Positions 25,420 to 37,675 of a stretch of DNA of 64,000 bases are shown here, piece by piece. The notes under the pieces are model-generated. The model had not been told where the DNA came from, searched no databases, and saw only the letters and a list, made by a program, of their open reading frames with translations. The stretch lies in NCBI GenBank assembly GCA_021812985.1, contig JAKAMG010000011.1, positions 17,412 through 81,411 on the forward strand. The letters are read 5' to 3'. Made by a program: the position numbers and the translations under genes. Every line of letters begins with the position of its first letter. The first letter of the stretch is position 1. The DNA is from Bacteroidota bacterium. Lineage in GTDB: Bacteria > Bacteroidota > Ignavibacteria > Kryptoniales > JAKASW01.

Positions 25420-25995
25420 ATGAACCTCCCTCACATCTATCTCGCGTCCAGATCCCCGCGCCGCAGGCAAATGCTGCAGATGGTTGGAATAAATTTCACT
25501 CCGCTGGATATTGAAGTGGATGAGGACAACCACTTTGCCGACAACCCTGAGGAATACGTGATGAGCCTTTCTGAGAAGAAGGCGCGCCACGCATCCGCGC
25601 TCATCAAGGAAGGGATAATCGCCACGGCGGACACGATAGTGTACATCGACGGGCAAATTCTCAATAAGCCTACCGATCCCGAGGACGCCCGCAGGATGCT
25701 AAGGCTCCTGAGCGGACGCACTCACAAGGTCTTTACTGGGTTCACGCTACTTGAGGTACCCGGTGGGAAGTGCGTGAGAGACTACGGTGCCACAGATGTC
25801 ACCTTCAGGAAGCTCGACGAAGACGAAATTATCGAATACATAAAATCCGGCGCCCCCTTCGACAAGGCAGGCGCATACGGCATACAGGATGACCTGAGCG
25901 CACTCTTCGTAGAAAGGATAGACGGGGATTTTTACAACGTCGTTGGATTGCCGCTCCCCAGGTTTTATCTTGCACTTAGACACTTTCACGATTGA
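25420..25995 (+). CDS. maf: Maf-family nucleoside triphosphate pyrophosphatase
   Basis: A 191-aa Maf/Ham1-fold house-cleaning enzyme hydrolysing non-canonical nucleoside triphosphates. It shows the N-terminal phosphate loop LASRSPRRRQML, the SLSEKKA segment, TADTIVYIDGQILNKP and the late FDKAGAYGIQD motif. All match the family, and the length is standard. Members prefer dTTP/UTP or modified pyrimidine nucleotides; which one applies here is not decided. Confidence 0.94.
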   Translation: MNLPHIYLASRSPRRRQMLQMVGINFTPLDIEVDEDNHFADNPEEYVMSLSEKKARHASALIKEGIIATADTIVYIDGQILNKPTDPEDARRMLRLLSGRTHKVFTGFTLLEVPGGKCVRDYGATDVTFRKLDEDEIIEYIKSGAPFDKAGAYGIQDDLSALFVERIDGDFYNVVGLPLPRFYLALRHFHD

Positions 25996-26050
25996 GGGCA
26001 TATAAACGTGGCGGCCTGGTCAGACGGCCGAGCGAAATAACCGCTGACAA

Positions 26051-27034
26051 ATGCTGAAAAAATTCCGCAAGAGACTTCTCATATCCATTGCCATCGCCGC
26101 GGTAATAGGCATCGCGTTTTCAATATACGCGAACACCGAAGAACTCAAGCAAACGATCGAAACATTTTCCTACGAGCTCCTCGCCCCCGTGCTCATCCTG
26201 ACGATGATCAACTATGGACTGCGCTTCGTGAGATGGCACTACTATCTCAAGACTCTGAAGATAAACGTCCCGCGCGGCGAAAGCTTCGGAATCTTCCTGT
26301 CTTCGCTATCCATGTCAGTGACTCCCGGCAAGATGGGGGAGGTGCTGAAATCGTATTTCCTCAAGACGCTTCACGCCGTTCCATTCAGCAGGTCCACGCC
26401 GATAATCATCGCGGAAAGGATAACCGATTTCCTCGCGCTGCTCATAATATCGGTCGTTGGCGCTTATAGCATTGGTCACGACAAGAGGTTCATCATCGGT
26501 TTCGCACTGGCGATACTCGGCGGAATTGCGGTAATAGCGAGCAAACCCCTTTCTGAAAGACTACTTAAGTTCGCGGGGAGGTTCGCCCCTCTTGCGAAGA
26601 GACTTGAGCTCATACAGACCGCGTTCGAGAGCTCGCGGACAATATTGACGGGGCGTGCCCTCGTGGTGTCGACATCACTCGCGCTCGTCGCATGGTTCGC
26701 CGAATGCGTCGGATTCCTCCTTGTTCTGGCAGGGGTCGACGTGCATCTTAAGCTCCTCTCGGCATCCTTCATCTACGCATTTTCCACCGTTGTCGGCGCC
26801 GTGTCTTTCCTGCCGGGAGGGCTTGGCGCAACGGAGACTTCATTGGCCGGACTCCTCGTCCTCGCCAAGATACCGAAGGGTGCCTCAGTCGCAGCGACAT
26901 TCATCATACGCGGTGCGACGCTCTGGTTCGCTGTAATAATTGGAGCGGTAGTATTATCTTACATGCAAAAGCGGTTTTCCGTGGCTCTGAATGGCAAACT
27001 GGAAAACGACCAAGCCCCTCCCGCCAAGGAATGA
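26051..27034 (+). CDS. Flippase-like/UPF0104 membrane protein (lysylphosphatidylglycerol synthase TM-region fold)
   Basis: A 327-aa integral membrane protein with about eight helices. It has the family features NYGLRFVRWHYYLK, SMSVTPGKMGEVLKSYFLK and FLPGGLGATETSLAGLL. These belong to the AglD2/MprF TM-region family, often tied to lipid-linked sugar or phospholipid movement. It lacks the cytosolic aminoacyl-transferase domain of MprF, so it cannot make lysyl-PG. The substrate is unknown. It follows maf by 55 bp. Confidence 0.85.
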   Translation: MLKKFRKRLLISIAIAAVIGIAFSIYANTEELKQTIETFSYELLAPVLILTMINYGLRFVRWHYYLKTLKINVPRGESFGIFLSSLSMSVTPGKMGEVLKSYFLKTLHAVPFSRSTPIIIAERITDFLALLIISVVGAYSIGHDKRFIIGFALAILGGIAVIASKPLSERLLKFAGRFAPLAKRLELIQTAFESSRTILTGRALVVSTSLALVAWFAECVGFLLVLAGVDVHLKLLSASFIYAFSTVVGAVSFLPGGLGATETSLAGLLVLAKIPKGASVAATFIIRGATLWFAVIIGAVVLSYMQKRFSVALNGKLENDQAPPAKE

Positions 27035-27117
27035 TCTCCTTCGGAGGAAGATCCACGCCAAAACCTATTGCCAGCAGCCGATGACCCGGTTAGCCTGGAG
27101 AGGACGAAAGGAACGTA

Positions 27118-27564
27118 ATGGAAATTCGCAGTGATTCCGGAAACGCTCAGAAGAAAATAAGGGTTCTAATCGCCAAGGCCGGACTCGATGGCCATGACCG
27201 CGGGGCGAAAGTGGTTGCGGCGGCACTCAGGGACAGTGGGATGGAAGTGATATACACAGGGCTCCGCCAGACGCCGGAGATGATCGTCGAAGCCGCCCTT
27301 CAAGAAGATGTGGACGTAATAGGCATCAGCCTCCTGAGTGGAGCTCACATGACCATATTTCCAAAGGTTCTCAAGCTGATGCGCGAAAAGGGCTTGACTG
27401 ATGTTCTCCTCTTCGGCGGTGGAATAATTCCGGACAAGGACATCAAAGCACTCAGGGAGCTCGGCGTAGGGGAGCTTTTCACGCCGGGAACGCTTACTTC
27501 AGACATAGTCGAATATATCCGCAACTGGAGGAATAGCACGCCGGCATCTCGAACTGAAAGCTGA
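27118..27564 (+). CDS. Stand-alone B12-binding protein, methylmalonyl-CoA mutase C-terminal-like
   Basis: A 148-aa protein consisting of just a cobalamin-binding Rossmann domain. It carries DxHxxG as D24-G-H26-D-R-G29, then GISLLSGAH and [12 protein letters not shown], all characteristic of methylmalonyl-CoA mutase small or C-terminal units. The catalytic TIM-barrel partner is not in the window. It may be the small subunit of a split acyl-CoA mutase encoded elsewhere. An alternative is a B12-dependent regulator. It precedes the methyltransferase-like gene by 83 bp. Confidence 0.88.
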   Translation: MEIRSDSGNAQKKIRVLIAKAGLDGHDRGAKVVAAALRDSGMEVIYTGLRQTPEMIVEAALQEDVDVIGISLLSGAHMTIFPKVLKLMREKGLTDVLLFGGGIIPDKDIKALRELGVGELFTPGTLTSDIVEYIRNWRNSTPASRTES

Positions 27565-27647
27565 CCCCGCGGAGGATACGCGGTCCCCGCATGTGATCGC
27601 CAATTGCCGGTGAGTCCCCTCCGAACACAAGAAAGGAGCGGCAATAA

Positions 27648-28700
27648 ATGAAGAACGACGCGCTGCAGAAACTCGCCGAGAAACTCAACTCCCTCTCAGT
27701 CGACAGCTTCTGGGATGTCGGCAAGTTTATCGTCGAGAAGATCCTTCCTTACGCGAAATCGACCAAACTCTCCGAAGAGGAGCTTTACAAGCTTCTCTCA
27801 TCCTATCCAGGTTTCAAGTTCCAGGCGAGCCTCCTCAAGCAGTGTCAGGCTTATTTCACCTATTATCCCGACATGAAGAAGCGAAAGCTCCCTGAAAATT
27901 TTTACTTCGAGCTCGCCACAAAAGTAAGCGACGACCGGAAACGAGGCGAATACGAGAAGGCGGCCATACAGAACAAATGGACTATCGCGGAACTCCGGAA
28001 GCGAATAAGAGAGGACACGCTGACTGAACGCGAGGCTGAGAGGACGAGGTTCGGGTTCGATCTGAAAAATACGAACGTCTGGAACTTTGAGGTTGCCGAC
28101 CCGCGCTTCGGCAAGCCGGGACACAAAGGCCGCATCGCCGGTCAGATCGTGGCGAACGCGATTTACCACTTTTCTGACCCGGGCGCTGTCATCGTTGACC
28201 CGTTCGCTGAGAGCGGCACGCTGGGAGACGTCGTGGACAAGCTCACGATCTTCGGAGACCGGCGCTATAAGCTTTACGATTCAAATCCGTCGGATGACAG
28301 GATAAAGCAGAACAATATCTTCCTCACAGGAATACCGGCCGAGACAAACTCCGCAGACTATGTTTTTCTTGACCTGCCTGACGAATTCTACAGCGGCACC
28401 GAGGACATAGCCGTCGCAGAATCAAATTTCAGAATGAAGTTTAAAACAGTCTTCCGTGAATCCAGCAGGATACTCAGAAGTCGCGGAAGAGTATCGGTAC
28501 TCGTATCGGCACAGATCGGTGAAGGAGGCGTGGCCGACTATCCGTTCGAAGTTCAGCGGATATTCGTTGAAGGAAACTATCGGACTGTCGGAAGGGTATA
28601 TCTCCCAGAGCGATCGAACAAGCGGTTCAACTACTACGAGCGGAAGCCGCTCGTGCCGGAGATGGCCGAGCTCCTCACCTTCGAGAAAAAATCCGAGTAG
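27648..28700 (+). CDS. DNA-methyltransferase-like protein with degenerate catalytic motifs
   Basis: A 350-aa protein in two parts. Residues about 20-125 resemble the N-terminal helical region of DUF1016/YhcG proteins (FWDVGKFIVEK, SLLKQCQAYFTYYP, WTIAELRKRI). Residues 145-330 resemble the amino-methyltransferases of the N4/N6 class: WNFEVADPRFG, GRIAGQIVANAIYHF, motif I as VIVDPFAESGT (181-191), motif IV as FLDLPDEFYS (240-249), then SSRILRSRGRVSVLV. Canonical enzymes have DPFxGSGT and (D/N/S)PP(Y/F/W); here the glycine is Glu and DPPY is DLPD. Catalysis is therefore doubtful, and a DNA- or SAM-binding regulator is as likely. No restriction gene is adjacent. Confidence 0.6.
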   Translation: MKNDALQKLAEKLNSLSVDSFWDVGKFIVEKILPYAKSTKLSEEELYKLLSSYPGFKFQASLLKQCQAYFTYYPDMKKRKLPENFYFELATKVSDDRKRGEYEKAAIQNKWTIAELRKRIREDTLTEREAERTRFGFDLKNTNVWNFEVADPRFGKPGHKGRIAGQIVANAIYHFSDPGAVIVDPFAESGTLGDVVDKLTIFGDRRYKLYDSNPSDDRIKQNNIFLTGIPAETNSADYVFLDLPDEFYSGTEDIAVAESNFRMKFKTVFRESSRILRSRGRVSVLVSAQIGEGGVADYPFEVQRIFVEGNYRTVGRVYLPERSNKRFNYYERKPLVPEMAELLTFEKKSE

Positions 28701-28740
28701 TTGCGGCTTGGTTAGGGCGTTTCATACGCGGGAGGGAGCC

Positions 28741-29361
28741 TTATGAAATGGCTTCAAGTATCTGGGCGAATTTTATCGCCCCTTCCCTGAGTAGCTCCGC
28801 CTTTCCTGAAGTCACATCCACGACAGTCGACGGCGTCTGCGAAACGAGTCTACCTGCGTCAACCACCAGATCGACCGAATCCAGCACCCTGCCGTTAATC
28901 ATATCTATCGAATCAGGATTAGGCTCGCCGGAGAGGTTCGCGCTCGTCGATGTAATCGGGATTTTGCAGATCGTCAGGAGCTCCCGGCAGAACGGATCGC
29001 TCGACAGCCGTACCCCTATCTTTCCAGAACCCGCCGTCAGCACCGGAGAAACAATCGGTGAAGCTTTAAACACTATCGTGAGCGGACCGGGCCAGAACTT
29101 CTCCATCAGCACCTCAGCGACCTCAGGAATCCCTATTACAAGCTCGTCCAGGCTCGCCCGGTCGGGTATCAGGACTAGGATCGGATTCGATTTGGGGCGC
29201 TCTTTTATCTTGTAGACTCTATCTACAATCTTTGGCTCCAGCGCATTCGCTCCGATTCCGTAAATCGTCTCGGTAGGATAGACGATAACGCCTCCCTCGA
29301 GAATTGTCTGGGCCGCCTGCGTTATGCTTCGGGGCTTCTTCACCCCGATGTATTTAGTCAT
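28741..29361 (-). CDS. tsaC: Threonylcarbamoyl-AMP synthase (Sua5/YrdC/YwlC)
   Basis: Makes threonylcarbamoyl-AMP from threonine, bicarbonate and ATP for the t6A modification of ANN-decoding tRNAs. It shows the YrdC signature GGVIVYPTETIYGIGANA, KERPKSNPILVLI, and SSDPFCRELL with TSTSANLSGEPNP. I start at MTKYIGVKK (29361), eight codons inside the track ORF, because GGAGAG lies six bases upstream. The result is 206 aa, and the start overlaps the GT9 gene by 8 bp. The C-terminal Sua5 extension is absent. Confidence 0.93.
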   Translation of the reverse strand: MTKYIGVKKPRSITQAAQTILEGGVIVYPTETIYGIGANALEPKIVDRVYKIKERPKSNPILVLIPDRASLDELVIGIPEVAEVLMEKFWPGPLTIVFKASPIVSPVLTAGSGKIGVRLSSDPFCRELLTICKIPITSTSANLSGEPNPDSIDMINGRVLDSVDLVVDAGRLVSQTPSTVVDVTSGKAELLREGAIKFAQILEAIS

Positions 29362-30376
29362 CTGTACTCTCCAAAATTCTATCACACTCCGTCAGAACTC
29401 TTTCCGGAGCAATACTTCTCATACAATCAAATGTTCCGATGGGACACTCTCTGCTTCCGTGAATCGAGCAGGGCCTGCAGCTCATGGCGTCCACCTCGAC
29501 CACCGCTGAACGGCGGTGATATGGAAAGAATCCGAATTCCTCCACGGTCGGTCCGAAGATCGCAACCGTCGGCACGTTGAAAGCCGAAGCAATATGAATT
29601 GGGGCGGAGTCGTTAGCGACCAGAAGTGACGCCCGTCTGATAAGCTCGGCTGAAGACATGAAGGAGAACGCACCAACCGCCGACACGACAGCATCGCCAA
29701 ACGAAGCGAACATTCCGGCAATCACGGCGTCATTTCTTCCGCCGGCCAGGACCACTCTCGGAAATCTTTTCAGCAACCCACGCGCTACCTCCATCATCAG
29801 GTCGGGAGGATACCTCTTGGTTTCCCAGACTGTCCCTGGTGCAATGACAGGGTAAGGCCCCTCAATGCCGTGACCGGAAAGAAATCGCTCGACCTCTCCC
29901 CTGTTTTCGTCGGTCGGGAAAAGCCTTGGTGATTCAGGCTGCGGAGTTATTTCGAGCGGCGTGAGGAGAGAAAGGTTTCGTTCCACCTCGTGCATCCCGA
30001 ACTTCCAGGGTATAACGTTCGTGAAACTTCCTGCGTGGGCAGATCTGTCGAATCCGACCCTGACAGCAGCGTGAGTCCCTCCCGCGAGCATGGCACTACG
30101 GAACGAGCGGTGCGGACAAACAACCGTGTCGTATCCCCTCCTCCGGAGACCGGCTCGCAAATCAAGAAAGGTTGAGAGCGAGCTATGCTTACCGTGCTTG
30201 TCATAAATGATTACCTGCGAAATGTCGGGGTGAGTCGAAAGAATTTCCGAGGTCTCCGGAATAGCAAGGAAGTCCAGCCTCGAGTCGGGGAATGCCTTCC
30301 TGAGAGTCTGGACTATAGGGAGCGCCAGTATGACATCCCCCAGAAAGGCGGTCTGTATTACCAAGCCGCGATTCAT
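29354..30376 (-). CDS. Glycosyltransferase family 9 (ADP-heptose:LPS heptosyltransferase type)
   Basis: A 340-aa GT-B-fold enzyme likely to add heptose to LPS core in the cytosol. It shows the opening VIQTAFLGDVILALPIVQTL, PVIAPGTVWETKRYP, VVLAGG and LVANDSAPIHIASAFNVPTVAIFGPT with the sugar-nucleotide binding site. Cysteines near the C terminus (SCRPCSIHGSRECP) match the WaaF pattern. The start overlaps the acyltransferase stop (ATGA), pairing LPS core and lipid A-type enzymes in one unit. Confidence 0.9.
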   Translation of the reverse strand: MNRGLVIQTAFLGDVILALPIVQTLRKAFPDSRLDFLAIPETSEILSTHPDISQVIIYDKHGKHSSLSTFLDLRAGLRRRGYDTVVCPHRSFRSAMLAGGTHAAVRVGFDRSAHAGSFTNVIPWKFGMHEVERNLSLLTPLEITPQPESPRLFPTDENRGEVERFLSGHGIEGPYPVIAPGTVWETKRYPPDLMMEVARGLLKRFPRVVLAGGRNDAVIAGMFASFGDAVVSAVGAFSFMSSAELIRRASLLVANDSAPIHIASAFNVPTVAIFGPTVEEFGFFPYHRRSAVVEVDAMSCRPCSIHGSRECPIGTFDCMRSIAPERVLTECDRILESTDD

Positions 30377-31293
30377 TTCCCTACTTCCTGCATAATCTTC
30401 TGGAATTCAGGCACGTGCTTGAATCTTCTGTGGAACCAGAGCCAATACGGCGGATACCTCCTAATGTAATCCTCGAGAACTCTTACGTGGCGTTGTGTCA
30501 GCTCCTGAACATTTTCAGGGGAATCGTCTTTCAGATCGGAGGTTTCGATGCGGCTCAGTTCTATCCTGTACCTGCCATCTTCTTTTCTTATGATGAAACC
30601 CGCGAGGACTGACGCCCCCGTTCTGAGAGCAAAGGAAGCGGGCCCCTGGAAGGTGGGTACGTTTATATTGAAGAACCTTGCCGGCGGACTCTCCTTCGCC
30701 GCGCTCTGGTCAGCGAGTAGGGCGACTATTCCGTTCGATTTGAGATGAGTGAGTGAAGCTCTTATCGAATTTGCCATCGGCACGGTCGTGTTACCGAGGT
30801 GATGTCTGTACCGTTCCACGACATCGTCGGCGGCTTTATTATGGAGAGGGTGGACTATAATCTGCATCTTGCCCGGAAACTTAGCGCCTATCGCGAGGGC
30901 TATCAGCTCCCAATTTGAGAAGTGACCGCTCATCATTATAAGTCCATTCCCCCTGCCCAGCGCGTCTGCCATGAGACGGCGGGACTCTTCGGAGAAATCG
31001 ACAAATTCGTTCAGCTTGGCAGCTGTCAGCTTTGGGAAGTAGAGAAACTCAAATAGGACAATCGCCACGTTGACGTACGCCCCTTCGAGTATCCCCTCCA
31101 GTTCTTTGGGACCCTTCTCAGGGAAGCACATCCTCATATTGGCGAGCGCGACACGCCTCCTCAGGCGAAGCCGTTTATATGCGAACTTCCCGACGGAGGC
31201 CGCCATCCTTTGGACCGAACGCAGAGGAAAACGGCGGAGCGTCACGCCGACTATTCGGAGAAGGCCGGCTTGGACGTGATCACTTAAGCTCAA
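30373..31293 (-). CDS. LpxL/HtrB-family lysophospholipid/lipid A acyltransferase
   Basis: An acyltransferase expected to add a secondary acyl chain to lipid A precursor. It carries the catalytic HxxxxE as GHFSNWELIA, an FPEKG block, ALLADQSAAKESPPARFF and a terminal YPPYWLWFHRRFK. The track ORF opens at a TTG (31341) with no ribosome site. I choose the inner TTG at 31293 (SLSDHVQAG), because GGAGG lies five bases upstream, giving 306 aa. It is first of the acyltransferase-GT9-tsaC operon. Confidence 0.88.
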   Translation of the reverse strand: MSLSDHVQAGLLRIVGVTLRRFPLRSVQRMAASVGKFAYKRLRLRRRVALANMRMCFPEKGPKELEGILEGAYVNVAIVLFEFLYFPKLTAAKLNEFVDFSEESRRLMADALGRGNGLIMMSGHFSNWELIALAIGAKFPGKMQIIVHPLHNKAADDVVERYRHHLGNTTVPMANSIRASLTHLKSNGIVALLADQSAAKESPPARFFNINVPTFQGPASFALRTGASVLAGFIIRKEDGRYRIELSRIETSDLKDDSPENVQELTQRHVRVLEDYIRRYPPYWLWFHRRFKHVPEFQKIMQEVGK

Positions 31294-31616
31294 CCGTGCC
31301 TCCGGCCAGCTTGTCGGTCCGGCATCTCTCCTGCGCTGCAATGATTCGACTTGCGTCTCATTTAATAATTATACGACTACTTTCCTATAAAACCGAACAC
31401 AATGTGAGCGCCACGATGCTTTTCAGAACCCCTCCCGTCAGATTGTCTCCACGGCTTTTCGGCCCGATGAACAGACTCCGAATTCATCACCGCCATTTTT
31501 CATTTCATGGCAATGATGATAGTTGTATCGGGTAGGATGTCGGACCGCGCGGAATCGCTCCGAACGCCTCAGGCGCCGGATCAATCCGAGGCTGGCAGGT
31601 ATTGGCAGACCCCGGG
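31294..31616 (-). promoter_or_regulatory. Intergenic region with TATAAT promoter for acyltransferase operon
   Basis: This 323-bp gap between the symporter stop and the acyltransferase start holds a perfect minus-strand TATAAT at 31368-31373, with only a poor -35 (TTCGGT, 18 bp away). The predicted start lies about 70 bp upstream of the TTG codon. A small GGAT-TG-ATCC hairpin near 31576 lacks a T tract. I see no gene here. Confidence 0.45.
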
Positions 31617-33104
31617 TTAAACCTTCAGCTTCGATGGTGCGCCGATTACGCTCGATGCAAGGCCAACCACGATTGTGGCGAGCGATCCGATCAGAGTGTA
31701 CCAGGTCCATGCGATGTTCGTGAAGAAGAAGACCACTATCAGAACGAGGAGCCCGGCAGTAAACCCGGCAATAGCATCCTTCTGACGGGGTCTTTTGAAG
31801 AGTACACCCAAGAGAAAAGTGCCGAGCAGACCGCCGTAAGTCACCGACGCGATGGACAAGGCGATCTCAATCACCGATTCGTTGGAGTGGATGAAGATGA
31901 AGGCGGTGGCAACGAGTATCACGGTCCACACAACGCTGAAAAGCTTTGAGAGCCGGAGGTCCTTTTCGTCGCTGTTGTTCTTTCCGAAGTAAGGCCTATA
32001 GAGGTCGACGAGTGTCGAAGAGGCGAGCGAATTGATGGAACCGCTTAACGAGCCCATCGCGCTCGCGAAGAGGCCTGCGACGATTATACCGCTAACCCCG
32101 CTAGGAAGCTGTTCCACGATGAACTTCGGAAAAATCTGGTCGCCGTCAGTGAAGGGTGCCGCCTTGTAAAAAGCGTAAAGCACGACGCCGATCACAAGAA
32201 AGAAGAGGAATTGCAGTGCGACGAAGAACCCGCTTGCTATAACGGCCTTCTGACTGCTCTTGAGCGAATCCGTCGCGAGAAGCCTCTGAACGATAAGCTG
32301 GTCGGTCCCATGCGAGGCCATTGAGAGAAACGCCCCGCCGAGGACGCTGGCGACGAACGTGTACTTGTCCGTGAAGAAGTGCGCAATCCCCCCGCTGAAT
32401 CCCCAGTGAATAAACTGAAACTTCGACTGCGCGGAAGCCATCGCCAGAACGGTGTTCCAACCATCAGGGAGACGAGACAGCATGATGTAAAGTGCTATCG
32501 CTGCCCCACCTATATAAACGAACATCTGCACGACATCAGTCCAGATTACAGCCTTAATGCCGCCCGTGTATGTATACACGAACGTAAAAATCGTTATGAC
32601 AACAATCGCTAAAGCGTAGACCTCAGTGCTTGAGTAGCCGCTGAAGATCTGATATCCCTTAAAGATAATGGCGAGCGGTATGGCGGTGGTGAAGAGCCTG
32701 ACGCCAGTCGCCAGGGTGCGGGTGACCAAAAATACAATCGAGGCATAATTGCGAGTCTCGTCCCCGAAGCGCGTCTTCAGTAACTCGTAAGCCGTGACCA
32801 ATTCGCCGCGATAGTAGGACGGGAGGAAGAGAAATGCGATGGCAAACCTTCCGATTATGTACCCGATTGCAATCTGGAGAAAATTCAGGTTTGTCAGGTA
32901 GGCGAGGCCAGGTATCGAGATGAAAGTGATCGCGCTCGTCTCGGTCGCCACAACCGCAAACGAGACCGCGAGCCACGGGATCTTTCTTCCGCCCACGAAG
33001 TAGTCTGCCGCACTCTTCTGCTTTCCGCCGATGAGCACGCCGAAGGCAGCGACCCCGATGAGATAGGCGAGGACGATGACGTAGTCTATGGTCGTGAATC
33101 CCAA
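31617..33104 (-). CDS. Sodium:solute symporter (SSS family)
   Basis: A 495-aa transporter with about 13 transmembrane helices, starting FTTIDYVIVLAYLIGVAAFG. It carries SSS hallmarks GGRKIPWLAVSFAVVATETSAITFISIPG, YTYTGGIKAVIWTDVVQ and GLFASAMGSLSGSINSLAS, which include sodium-site residues. Substrates of this family include sugars, amino acids, nucleosides and sialic acid; none can be assigned. It follows the STAS gene by 30 bp and is the last gene of the run from the RodZ-like gene. Confidence 0.92.
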   Translation of the reverse strand: MGFTTIDYVIVLAYLIGVAAFGVLIGGKQKSAADYFVGGRKIPWLAVSFAVVATETSAITFISIPGLAYLTNLNFLQIAIGYIIGRFAIAFLFLPSYYRGELVTAYELLKTRFGDETRNYASIVFLVTRTLATGVRLFTTAIPLAIIFKGYQIFSGYSSTEVYALAIVVITIFTFVYTYTGGIKAVIWTDVVQMFVYIGGAAIALYIMLSRLPDGWNTVLAMASAQSKFQFIHWGFSGGIAHFFTDKYTFVASVLGGAFLSMASHGTDQLIVQRLLATDSLKSSQKAVIASGFFVALQFLFFLVIGVVLYAFYKAAPFTDGDQIFPKFIVEQLPSGVSGIIVAGLFASAMGSLSGSINSLASSTLVDLYRPYFGKNNSDEKDLRLSKLFSVVWTVILVATAFIFIHSNESVIEIALSIASVTYGGLLGTFLLGVLFKRPRQKDAIAGFTAGLLVLIVVFFFTNIAWTWYTLIGSLATIVVGLASSVIGAPSKLKV

Positions 33105-33134
33105 GTCAGCTCCGCATGGTGCTTAGTTCGAATG

Positions 33135-33466
33135 TCAGGGTACTTCCTCCAGAGAGACATGCATCGAAAACACCTTGTCCAGTTGAGTTATTCTGAAGAG
33201 GTTGCGTACATCCTGGTTCGGAACCACTAGGTGCACCTCACCCTTAAGCTCGCGCATCATTCTCTCGGCGACCAGGAGTGCGCTTAGTCCCGACGAATCA
33301 CAAGACTTTACGGCGCTCATGTCCACCACCAGCTTCTTTACCGGCGCCCGGCAAATGACGAGGAACTCCGCCTTGAGCTGTGGCGATACCTGCGTGTCAA
33401 GCTTTTCGATGTTCACTTTGAGAAGAGTGAACCCCCTGTGATTCTCCGTCTCAAATGATTTCTTTT

Positions 33467-33470
<4 letters not shown>
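33135..33470 (-). CDS. STAS-domain protein (anti-sigma factor antagonist type)
   Basis: A 111-aa single STAS domain. The phospho-acceptor region is SAVKSCDSSGLSALL, with the conserved DSSG, as in SpoIIAA/RsbV proteins that sequester an anti-sigma kinase when unphosphorylated. No anti-sigma kinase or PP2C phosphatase is in the window, so the partner is elsewhere. The start overlaps the upstream GT9-like gene by 4 bp. Confidence 0.88.
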
Positions 33471-36779
<3,309 letters not shown>

Positions 36780-36808
36780 TCGCTCACATGGTTAGTTGAC
36801 TCTTTTTG

Positions 36809-36837
36809 AATCTAATTAACTCTATTAACTATAACAA
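36809..36837 (-). promoter_or_regulatory. Promoter for rodZ-like/ligA operon
   Basis: Minus-strand TTGTTA and TAGATT are 17 bp apart. The predicted start lies about 23 bp upstream of the RodZ-like ATG at 36779. Confidence 0.5.
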
Positions 36838-36976
36838 CCTCAAAACGGTGGATTTATGAGGTATTTCGAGCTCACTTAAAAACCGCCGAACCGCATCCCA
36901 GTTTGTCCATTCATCTATTTCTCAACCTCTACGAATTGTCCACATTCCGTTCCAGACCGGCAATTGAATTCCATGC

Positions 36977-37005
36977 TTGACAATCAGACCTGTTCTTTTG
37001 ATATT
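36977..37005 (+). promoter_or_regulatory. lexA promoter
   Basis: TTGACA and GATATT are 17 bp apart on the plus strand. The LexA palindrome begins 2 bp after the -10, so repressor binding would cover the transcription start. Confidence 0.65.
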
Positions 37006-37006
37006 A

Positions 37007-37024
37007 AGTAGACCTATGTCTACT
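37007..37024. promoter_or_regulatory. LexA operator (SOS box) AGTAGAC-N4-GTCTACT
   Basis: A perfect 7-bp inverted repeat with a 4-bp spacer sits between the -10 element and the lexA ATG at 37042. It differs from the Gram-negative CTGT-N8-ACAG and the Gram-positive GAAC-N4-GTTC boxes. Position and symmetry make autoregulation by LexA the natural reading. Confidence 0.72.
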
Positions 37025-37041
37025 AATTAACGAGGCAGCCA

Positions 37042-37674
37042 ATGAACGGACTGACAGACAGGCAAATGAAGGTTTTCAAGTTCATCGAGGACCACAGCAG
37101 GAAGAAAGGCTATCCGCCGACGATAAGAGAGATAGCGGATCATCTTGGCGCAAAGTGGAGTCACGGCATAGAGCGTCACCTGGCGGCTCTCGAGAAGAAA
37201 GGCTATATAAAGAGGGCGGCTATAAAGAGCCGGGGGATAAGGGTGGCTAACGCGCCGATCGGTATGAATGTACCCGTCATCGGGAGCATAACCGCCGGCA
37301 AACCGATACTCGCTGTCGAGAACATAGGCGACTCGCTCGTCCTCGATAAGTCTTTCATCAGGGCCGGTGATACGAGTTTCATACTGATGGTTGAGGGAAA
37401 CAGCATGAAGAATGCGGGGATACTGGACGGAGACCTCGTCCTCGTGAGACAGCAGTCGACCGCTGAAAACGGAGAGATTGTCGCAGCCCTCCTTGACGGT
37501 GAATCGGCAACGGTGAAGAGATTGAGAGTGGAAGGAGAACAGGTCGTTCTTCAACCTGAGAATCCCGAGTTTGACCCAATAGTCTCAGATGCATCTGCCG
37601 TCACCATAATAGGCAAGGTAACTGCAGTGGTCAGACTTCTCGATAACCAGCTTACCGTGAAGAAGCTGCGTTAA
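37042..37674 (+). CDS. lexA: LexA repressor
   Basis: A 210-aa SOS repressor. The winged-helix DNA-binding domain is at the N terminus (LTDRQMKVFKFIEDHS, PPTIREIADHLG). The autocleavage site is A85-G86 in SITAGKPI, with catalytic S121 (EGNSMKNAG, usually GDSM) and K159 (ATVKRL). The recognition helix region (AKWSHGIERHLAALEKKGYI) differs from E. coli, consistent with an unusual operator. It is followed 28 bp later by dinB. Confidence 0.96.
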   Translation: MNGLTDRQMKVFKFIEDHSRKKGYPPTIREIADHLGAKWSHGIERHLAALEKKGYIKRAAIKSRGIRVANAPIGMNVPVIGSITAGKPILAVENIGDSLVLDKSFIRAGDTSFILMVEGNSMKNAGILDGDLVLVRQQSTAENGEIVAALLDGESATVKRLRVEGEQVVLQPENPEFDPIVSDASAVTIIGKVTAVVRLLDNQLTVKKLR

Positions 37675-37675
37675 C

